Part shown: in pieces, positions 30,000 to 35,491 of the stretch
Position numbering within the stretch: the first letter of the stretch is position 1
Layout of the letters: each line of letters starts with the position of its first letter
Virus record (IMG/VR): IMGVR_UViG_3300020183_006548
Span: 1-36,555 of that record
Length of the DNA: 36,555 nt
Source of the DNA: a virus
Direction: 5' to 3' (one strand)
The notes under the pieces: generated by a model
What the model was told of the DNA's origin: nothing
The model's database searches: none
What the model saw: the letters and a program-made list of their open reading frames with translations, nothing else
Program-made: the position numbers and the translations under genes

Positions 30000-30012
30000 T
30001 CTTGTATATTTG
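29982..30012 (+). promoter_or_regulatory. Bacteroidota-type promoter
   Basis: TTTG at 29982-29985, a 19-nt spacer and TATATTTG at 30005-30012 match the consensus exactly. The ATG comes 3 nt later, so the mRNA is probably leaderless. It drives the six-gene rightward cluster 30016-32487. Confidence 0.8.
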
Positions 30013-30015
30013 AAT

Positions 30016-30615
30016 ATGAAAGTAGAATTCGCAGATAGTTTTTGGAAGTCATTGAAAGTGATGGCAAGACATCAAACTTGGTGGTATAAAACCTATGAAG
30101 TTTTCAGATATAAAATACCTATGTTTTTTGAAAACGTTTGGTATTTCAGAAAGGTCCTTTGGAGATTCAGGTCTTGGGATTATACTTTTAACTTAATGAT
30201 GCTGTCCAAATCCCTCGAAAAAACAGCACACACTCTTGAATTTCACGGAAATGAAATTGAAGAAACCAAAAACAAAAAGGTTGAAAAAATTAAGAGGGTT
30301 ATCGAAATTATAAACTCTTTGAACGAATCGAACTATATTAATAGAGCGGAAGAACAACTTGGAGAGTTAAGAGGTGTTGGATTTTGGGAAGATAAAGAGG
30401 ACACCCCTGAAGATAAAGAACACAATAAAAAAGTTTTTGACTTATCTTCAAAAATTGAGGAAGATGAATGGAGTGAATTGTTTGATATTCTACAGGGACA
30501 GAATCATCAAGATTATGTGAATTTGATGGAAAATGCAACTGAAGAAGAAAAAATGAAAACTGACCTTTGGAAAAAATGGTTTGATGGGTCAGGTATGAAA
30601 CATTGGTGGGATTAA
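30016..30615 (+). CDS. Conserved phage protein of unknown function
   Basis: 199 residues. The ATG at 30016 is chosen because an upstream in-frame ATG at 29983 lies inside the terminator and upstream of the promoter. The N-terminal half is Trp/Arg/Phe rich (RHQTWWYKTYEVFRYKIPMF, FRKVLWRFRSWDYTFNLMML) and the C-terminal half is acidic and helical with a coiled-coil-like part (HGNEIEETKNKKVEKIKR). I recall this type from large phages of marine bacteria; no function is assigned. It is the first gene of the cluster. Confidence 0.85.
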   Translation: MKVEFADSFWKSLKVMARHQTWWYKTYEVFRYKIPMFFENVWYFRKVLWRFRSWDYTFNLMMLSKSLEKTAHTLEFHGNEIEETKNKKVEKIKRVIEIINSLNESNYINRAEEQLGELRGVGFWEDKEDTPEDKEHNKKVFDLSSKIEEDEWSELFDILQGQNHQDYVNLMENATEEEKMKTDLWKKWFDGSGMKHWWD

Positions 30616-30628
30616 AAAATAATTAAAC

Positions 30629-30790
30629 ATGTGGAAAGTTTATCTGTTAATGTACACGATTGTTGCAATAATATCCTACCTTTGGGTTCGAGGAATTGAT
30701 AATATGAATCGAAATTACCCTGATTATAAAGGGGAGGATTTTCTAAATTGGGACGAAGATGAAAACAATAAAAATAACATTCATAAGTGA
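30629..30790 (+). CDS. Small single-TM protein (53 aa)
   Basis: ATG at 30629 and TGA at 30788-30790. One N-terminal membrane helix (YLLMYTIVAIISYLWV) is followed by a cytosolic acidic tail (NYPDYKGEDFLNWDEDENN). It starts 13 nt after the previous gene and overlaps the phosphoesterase gene by 32 nt, so it is part of the coupled cluster. Function unknown. Confidence 0.75.
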   Translation: MWKVYLLMYTIVAIISYLWVRGIDNMNRNYPDYKGEDFLNWDEDENNKNNIHK

Positions 30791-31442
30791 TACTCATAAC
30801 AAACATGAGTACTTAACCTCTAAGGCATACAACAATATCTTAGGTAGTGGTGACGTACTTGTTCATGCGGGTGATATCAGTATGATGGGTAAGACAGGTG
30901 AAATCAAAAATTTCTTGGATTGGTTTTCTAATGTTGATTACACCCACAAGATTTTTATTGCTGGCAACCATGATTGGGGATTTGAATTGATTAGTGATAT
31001 TGCACCCGAATATAAAGAGAAAGGTGTTCATTATCTTTTCGATAGTGGTGTTGAAATCGAAGGTGTGAAGTTTTATGGTAGCCCGTGGCAACCTGAGTTT
31101 TTAAATTGGGCATTCAACTTGCCAAGAGGAGAAAAACTCGCGGAAAAATGGGCCATGATTCCTGGTAATACCGACATCTTAATCACTCACGGTCCCGCAC
31201 ATGGAATGCTGGATTGGGTTCCAAATGGTCAAAGAGTTGGTTGTGAGGATTTGTTTCAAAGAATTATGGAAGTTCAACCGAAAATCCATGTTTGTGGTCA
31301 CATCCATTGTGCCTTCGGACAAAAAAGTTTCAACGGTGTAGAATTTTTAAATGCATCTGTGTTAGGTGAAAGATATACTCATGAGAATAAACCAATTTCT
31401 CTTTTATTTGATACTGAAACAAAACAAATCGATTACCCATGA
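30759..31442 (+). CDS. Metallophosphoesterase (MPPED/UPF0046-like)
   Basis: 227 residues. The metal-site motifs are FISDTHNKH (DxH), HAGDISMMG (GD), IAGNHDWGF (GNHD), LITHGPAHG (His) and VCGHIHCAFG (GHxH). The inner segment FYGSPWQPEFLNWAFNLPRG and the closing FLNASVLGERY are typical of the MPPED1/2-like group, known from metazoan cyclic-nucleotide esterases and bacterial relatives. It is not closely similar to the phosphoesterase at 12.6 kb, so the window carries two independent lineages. It overlaps the small membrane gene upstream by 32 nt and the next gene by ATGA. Confidence 0.95.
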   Translation: MKTIKITFISDTHNKHEYLTSKAYNNILGSGDVLVHAGDISMMGKTGEIKNFLDWFSNVDYTHKIFIAGNHDWGFELISDIAPEYKEKGVHYLFDSGVEIEGVKFYGSPWQPEFLNWAFNLPRGEKLAEKWAMIPGNTDILITHGPAHGMLDWVPNGQRVGCEDLFQRIMEVQPKIHVCGHIHCAFGQKSFNGVEFLNASVLGERYTHENKPISLLFDTETKQIDYP

Positions 31443-31921
31443 AAAATGAGACTGTAATCTCAGAACTCAAAAAGTTGAATCTTGATGATTCTGTGAAAGT
31501 CATTATAGACCTTTACAGAAAATCTCTTTTCGAAATTTGTTATCATAATGGCTCAAAGTATGGTAAAAAATTTACTTGTGATAGCGAAACATATTGGAGA
31601 GGTGCGAGTCTTGTTTGTGAACAATTCAATGTTCAGGAATTAATCGAACTTTTAGAATCCAAAGAGTTAAGCGAACTTCAAGATGTGGACTTCCCCGATT
31701 TGTCTGTAGAGACCACTACGGACGGCGACGTTGACGTAATTAATGTCGAATGGGAAGAACCCTTAACTGAAGAAGAAGAGTCAGATTTCAGTCCTATGGA
31801 CCTTTACTGGGATTCTGAGATTACAGATTCTGAATTGAATTTTGGAACAGGTAGTATTCACACTATTATAATTGAAAAAGATGATTCTATAATCGCTAAA
31901 ATTTCTGAAAATGAAGATTAA
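31439..31921 (+). CDS. Acidic protein of unknown function
   Basis: 160 residues. The first half is helical with VKVIIDLYRKSLFEICYHN and YWRGASLVCEQFNVQELIEL; the second half is strongly acidic (about 90-140, EEPLTEEEESDFSP). No domain is recognised. Its ATG overlaps the phosphoesterase stop and its 3' end overlaps the next gene by 11 nt. Acidic small proteins of phages sometimes mimic DNA, but nothing specific supports that here. Confidence 0.75.
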   Translation: MKNETVISELKKLNLDDSVKVIIDLYRKSLFEICYHNGSKYGKKFTCDSETYWRGASLVCEQFNVQELIELLESKELSELQDVDFPDLSVETTTDGDVDVINVEWEEPLTEEEESDFSPMDLYWDSEITDSELNFGTGSIHTIIIEKDDSIIAKISENED

Positions 31922-32162
31922 TGATGGTCATTATTTAGAATTAATGGATAGACTCCACGTCCAAACATGCACGATTGACTCCCATCTATTAAGTCATCCA
32001 TTAACATACAAATTAAAAAAAGTTAGAAAACTAATTGATACTGCTCAGTGGGCTCTATTGGAAGCTTATCAAGTGGTTGGACAAAAAGATTATGAAAGAG
32101 AACAAAAAAATAATCCAATTTCGCAAATTGTACTTAGACGACGTAAGAACCCCAAAAAGTGA
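31911..32162 (+). CDS. Small conserved phage protein
   Basis: 83 residues, helical: DGHYLELMDRLHVQTCTIDS, LKKVRKLIDTAQWALLEAYQ and a basic tail (VLRRRKNPKK). I recall the DGHYxELMDRLH start from T4-like phages. It overlaps the upstream gene by 11 nt and the next by about 70 nt. Function unknown. Confidence 0.75.
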   Translation: MKINDGHYLELMDRLHVQTCTIDSHLLSHPLTYKLKKVRKLIDTAQWALLEAYQVVGQKDYEREQKNNPISQIVLRRRKNPKK

Positions 32163-32487
32163 GGGTTGGGAAATCGTCAGGAACTACGAAGATTTTGTCA
32201 CATGGATTTCTGAAAATGGGTTACCTGATGAGATTTCCTTCGACCATGATTTGGGTAGAGAACACACAGTATTTTTTATGAAAAATGGGGGTTTCGAAAA
32301 TCCACCGAATCCACTGAACACCAAATTTGAATCTAAAACAGGATATGATGCGGCAAAATGGCTTTGTGATTATTGTTGGACAAACGGACTTCCCATTCCT
32401 AAGTGGAATGTCCACTCAGCCAATCCTGTGGGGCGTTATAACATAACACAATTAATTGAAAATTTTGAAAAAAAGTTAAACTATTAA
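32092..32487 (+). CDS. Cyclic-phosphate-processing receiver (cREC)-like protein
   Basis: 131 residues from the ATG at 32092; the frame is open from 32035, but the upstream start would overlap the previous gene more deeply and adds no conserved sequence. KLYLDDVRTP, WISENGLPDEISFDHDLG, GYDAAKWLCDYC and NVHSANPVGRYNI match the receiver-like cREC domain predicted in RNA-repair and cyclic-phosphate systems. Two Asp (LYLDD) and the FDHDLG acids are the likely metal site. It closes the rightward cluster that also contains a phosphoesterase. Confidence 0.8.
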   Translation: MKENKKIIQFRKLYLDDVRTPKSEGWEIVRNYEDFVTWISENGLPDEISFDHDLGREHTVFFMKNGGFENPPNPLNTKFESKTGYDAAKWLCDYCWTNGLPIPKWNVHSANPVGRYNITQLIENFEKKLNY

Positions 32488-32513
32488 GGTAGGAAAAATT
32501 TAACCTTATGTGT

Positions 32514-32702
32514 CTATTTGACTTGGTATTTTAATTTTTTTTGACCAGGGTGTACATACCCTTTCTTGTATTTATATTCTACTTCTACGGGACCACTGGT
32601 TGTGATCTTAGAGTTGTATTTCCATATTGAAATACACTCATCGTCTTCAAACACATATTCGTATTTTGTTGGTTTGGGTTCGGGTTTTTTTTCAAAAGAC
32701 AT
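32514..32702 (-). CDS. Small conserved phage protein
   Basis: 62 residues starting at ATG 32702 (MSFEKKPEPKPTKYEYVFED); an ATG five codons earlier is possible. The rest is beta-rich and basic: ISIWKYNSKITTSGPVEVEY and KKLKYQVK. I recall similar short genes in large Bacteroidota phages. It lies 35 nt downstream of the nuclease-like gene and may be the last gene of that leftward unit, 26 nt before the convergent cREC-like gene ends. Confidence 0.7.
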   Translation of the reverse strand: MSFEKKPEPKPTKYEYVFEDDECISIWKYNSKITTSGPVEVEYKYKKGYVHPGQKKLKYQVK

Positions 32703-32737
32703 GTTACAAAAATACATAATTTTTTGAAATCATAAAA

Positions 32738-34033
32738 TTAATTATCAAATTTTTTACAAAATTGAGAATCTTCTTTTTTTCTACATTTGTTATAAATCAA
32801 CAATTCATCTAAAGATTTTTCGGTTCCGAACCTCACCGTTAAATAACCATAGTTACCCATGATTTCAGGATTCTTGGTTGGAAATATTGAAATACCTCCG
32901 ATATCAAATTTCAATAAAATGCTTTTGTTGGCTGAAGGTTTATCTGATTTTGCCTGAACAGGAACCCAACGTTTTTCATCTCCAAATGATGGAACATACA
33001 TATAGACTAACATATCAATACCAAAAACTTGGTCAACTCTATTTCCGTGAGAAGAAAAGTGTATAATATCACTGTCAGTTATTGCACCACCAGAGAAAAG
33101 TTTGATGGTTCCTGTAATATTATTTTCATTTTTGTCCCCTCTAACGGTGCTATTCATCAATCTCTTTTTAATATTGAGAAAATCTTTGTTGTATTCTTTC
33201 AAAATCTCGAAGTCAGCTTGACTCAAAGTTGGAATTTCGATACCAAACTCCTTTTCAATTGCCATCAAATTTTCAACTTTTTGAGGAATTAATATCTCCG
33301 TTACAGGAACTTGTTTAAAGAAATTCTCTACTTTTTGTCTTGGGTTACTACCTTTCAATTTACCTTTCGAATCAAGCTCACCTAATATTCTGAACCAATT
33401 CGAATAATTTGTGTCTAGCTTATTTACAATACTCCATTCACCGTTTTCTATGAATCCAGGGTAAGCATCAGGGTCGTTTTCCAAGGTCTCAAGAATTTGT
33501 TCCACTTTCGATTTAATTGTTGTCACCTCACCACTTGGAAGTTCGATTTGTTTTGATAATGATTTCTCTGAGAGCTTTTCGTTCAACTCCGTTAGGTCGT
33601 GAATGTTCCTTTCAATCCACGCAGGACCAGGTGTTCCAACCTTGATAGTCAAATCATCTCTTGTTTTAAAAAGATGTTTTTTCGCGGACTTGATCAAGTT
33701 TACATATGTGTCTATACCTAATCTTATCACTTCTCTTCCCAAGGGATTTACCGGATCAAGTTGTGCGGAAATCGTGTGAGATAATTTTTCTCTCACAAAA
33801 AAATCTTTTGCGGCTTCTTTTTGCTTATCAGTAAAATTTTGACCAATTGTTGTTTTCCTCTTGAAATCATTAATCATCTTGTTACTTCCTGTGTAATTTT
33901 TGATTAATCCGATCATCTCATCATCTGAAATTTCCAAATTTTCGTTAAGAAGTTGTTTGTATTTCTCGAAGTCTTCCGATCTTCTTTTCAATCTTAATTT
34001 ATCGTATTGGTCCTCTGTGATTTTTATTCTCAT
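32738..34033 (-). CDS. Nuclease-like protein (QxK type) with virion-type leader
   Basis: 431 residues. The leader MRIKITEDQYDKLRLKRRSE gives ITE-D, and LLNENLEI gives LNE-N at about residues 28-34. The C-terminal third has HFSSHGNRVDQVFGIDMLVY followed after a turn by RWVPVQAKSD: Asp340 and Gln360-x-Lys362 in consecutive strands resemble the D...(E/Q)xK core of PD-(D/E)xK nucleases. The middle part is helical and unrecognised. It follows another nuclease-like gene by 34 nt, and I infer a virion-borne or late DNA-acting role. Confidence 0.65.
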   Translation of the reverse strand: MRIKITEDQYDKLRLKRRSEDFEKYKQLLNENLEISDDEMIGLIKNYTGSNKMINDFKRKTTIGQNFTDKQKEAAKDFFVREKLSHTISAQLDPVNPLGREVIRLGIDTYVNLIKSAKKHLFKTRDDLTIKVGTPGPAWIERNIHDLTELNEKLSEKSLSKQIELPSGEVTTIKSKVEQILETLENDPDAYPGFIENGEWSIVNKLDTNYSNWFRILGELDSKGKLKGSNPRQKVENFFKQVPVTEILIPQKVENLMAIEKEFGIEIPTLSQADFEILKEYNKDFLNIKKRLMNSTVRGDKNENNITGTIKLFSGGAITDSDIIHFSSHGNRVDQVFGIDMLVYMYVPSFGDEKRWVPVQAKSDKPSANKSILLKFDIGGISIFPTKNPEIMGNYGYLTVRFGTEKSLDELLIYNKCRKKEDSQFCKKFDN

Positions 34034-34067
34034 TTTTCTACCGATTGTCTTTGTATTATTTTCGTAT

Positions 34068-35036
34068 TTACCTAGCGAGTAATCCAGTTGTTAGTTGTTG
34101 GACCGTATTTTTACTTAAACCGAAGTGGTCAGCGATTTTACTATTGGACATTTGAGGGTTTTCTTTTTTGAATTTAATTATTTCGTTTTTATCCACGGAG
34201 TGTCTGAATCTTTTTATACCTTGTCTTTTTTTGTATTCTTTTATACCATATCCATACAATTGATTCAAATATTTGTTTAAATTATATCTCTGTTGTAATG
34301 TGTAAGGTATACTATTAATGTTATCTTCAATATATTTTTCTTTAAAGTTTTTTGTAGGTTCACTATAACCTAAATACTTGTACGGAGAGTCAATTACTTC
34401 TTGTTTTACATCGAATCCTAATAATTGACACAGGTATTTATAATAGGCAATATACTTACTTTGTTTTTCGAATTTTCTTGCATCTATAACGTATACCGTA
34501 TAACCCAAGTTTTTGAAACAATCCTCTGCGAAGTTTAATTTTTTCCAATAATCCTCACCTTCCATACCTGCAACTTCAATAATTATCTTTTTATTTTCCC
34601 AAACAAAATCAGGTTCCTTACCTTGACAGATATTTTTAAATCTTTTTGAATCTACCTCAATTTGATTTGCAATATTTTCAATAACAAAAATATTGTAAGT
34701 CAAAACTTCTAATTCACTTCTTAAAATCTTCTTGGCATCTTTGGAAACATATCGTCTTGCACCTCTTTTTTTATCTGAAAGTGATATACCCATCTCGTTG
34801 GAGAGTTTTGCAACTATAAGATTCAAAAACTTACCGAGGTGTTTGTCAACATACTCTTTGGTGGTCATATTTGATTTCGGGTGAGTTGATAATGTTGATT
34901 CGACCCTTTGACCACTCTGTTGTAATTGTCTAAAACCAGGGAATGATCCGTTCTTCTCTCTCCAAGCAATAACAAAATCCTCATCTTCTTGAGGTATCAA
35001 ATTTTCTACTTGATTTGGAGTAAGTATTATTTTCAT
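34068..35036 (-). CDS. PD-(D/E)xK-like protein with C-terminal HTH and virion-type leader
   Basis: 322 residues. N-terminus MKIILTPNQVENLIPQEDED resembles the leader class but has no clean (L/I)xE-small site. A nuclease-like core follows: SELEVLTYNIFV (about 107), EPDFVWENKKIIIEVAGMEG with Pro142-Asp143 and Glu154, and LGYTVYVIDARKF, close to the Vsr/DUF559 type. The usual Lys after Glu-x is Ala or Gly here, so activity is uncertain. The last 40 residues form an HTH of resolvase type (MSNSKIADHFGLSKNTVQQL). An AGTATTTAC box lies 11 nt upstream. Confidence 0.75.
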   Translation of the reverse strand: MKIILTPNQVENLIPQEDEDFVIAWREKNGSFPGFRQLQQSGQRVESTLSTHPKSNMTTKEYVDKHLGKFLNLIVAKLSNEMGISLSDKKRGARRYVSKDAKKILRSELEVLTYNIFVIENIANQIEVDSKRFKNICQGKEPDFVWENKKIIIEVAGMEGEDYWKKLNFAEDCFKNLGYTVYVIDARKFEKQSKYIAYYKYLCQLLGFDVKQEVIDSPYKYLGYSEPTKNFKEKYIEDNINSIPYTLQQRYNLNKYLNQLYGYGIKEYKKRQGIKRFRHSVDKNEIIKFKKENPQMSNSKIADHFGLSKNTVQQLTTGLLAR

Positions 35037-35047
35037 TCAAAACTTAA

Positions 35048-35056
35048 GTAAATACT
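35048..35056 (-). promoter_or_regulatory. Candidate late promoter box (AGTATTTAC)
   Basis: The minus strand reads AGTATTTAC, 11 nt upstream of the ATG at 35036; the last base departs from TATTTAT(T/A). A second match (TATATTTATA) lies on the minus strand near 35085-35095. Confidence 0.3.
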
Positions 35057-35097
35057 GATTAGGTGTTTGAGTATCTCTTGTAAGTTGCTATAAATAT

Positions 35098-35133
35098 AAA
35101 AAAATAAAAAATCCCCTCAATTAAGAGGGGATT
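35098..35133 (-). terminator. Rho-independent terminator of the holin-like gene
   Basis: The stem AATCCCCTC/GAGGGGATT (35110-35118 and 35125-35133) has a 6-nt loop. Read leftward it is followed by TTTTTATTTT. It separates the holin-like gene from the nuclease-like operon. Confidence 0.88.
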
Positions 35134-35151
35134 AATAAACAAGATTAAGTT

Positions 35152-35394
35152 TTATTTTTCTGAAGGGGGTCGAACTGCGGTCAACTGAGAAGTTAATCCC
35201 ATAGCAGCACAGACAGCAATTGCATATTTGCAAATCGTCAAAATATTATCATCTAATTCAAGGGAAAGGGACTGATTTGCCATTAAAACTGCCATTGCTG
35301 AAGTTCCTAATGATAGTGCCAATTTTTTAATTCCTCTAAAAAACTCGGGAGTTTCTGCACCCCATCTTTTTTTTATTGTTTTTAATATTTCCAT
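35152..35394 (-). CDS. Putative holin-like membrane protein
   Basis: 80 residues. MEILKTIKKRWGAETPEFFR is a charged N-terminus, followed by hydrophobic segments at about 26-42 (LALSLGTSAMAVLMANQ) and 54-72 (ICKYAIAVCAAMGLTSQL) and a charged end (PPSEK). The size and two-helix layout fit class II holins or small holin-like proteins of Bacteroidota phages, and I recall the same start from such genes. It is a single-gene unit: late-type box upstream, terminator downstream. It could also be another small inner-membrane protein. Confidence 0.65.
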   Translation of the reverse strand: MEILKTIKKRWGAETPEFFRGIKKLALSLGTSAMAVLMANQSLSLELDDNILTICKYAIAVCAAMGLTSQLTAVRPPSEK

Positions 35395-35414
35395 GGTTTG
35401 GTAGTTTACTTACC

Positions 35415-35424
35415 AATAAATACT
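35415..35424 (-). promoter_or_regulatory. Candidate late promoter box (AGTATTTATT)
   Basis: The minus strand reads AGTATTTATT, 20 nt upstream of the holin-like ATG at 35394. With the terminator 35098-35133 it frames a single-gene lysis-type unit. Confidence 0.5.
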
Positions 35425-35491
35425 CCGAAAATTAAATTTTATTCATATTTGTCCTAACAAATCATCAACAGCTACGATGATACTACAAGTA

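Noticed and set aside
29983-30015. Upstream start for the gene at 30016
   Set aside because: It lies inside the terminator hairpin and upstream of the exact TATATTTG promoter box, so it would not be on the transcript.
32484-32509. Terminator between the convergent genes ending at 32487 and 32514
   Set aside because: TAAGGT...ACCTTA gives only a 6-bp stem with a large loop and no clear T tract on either side.
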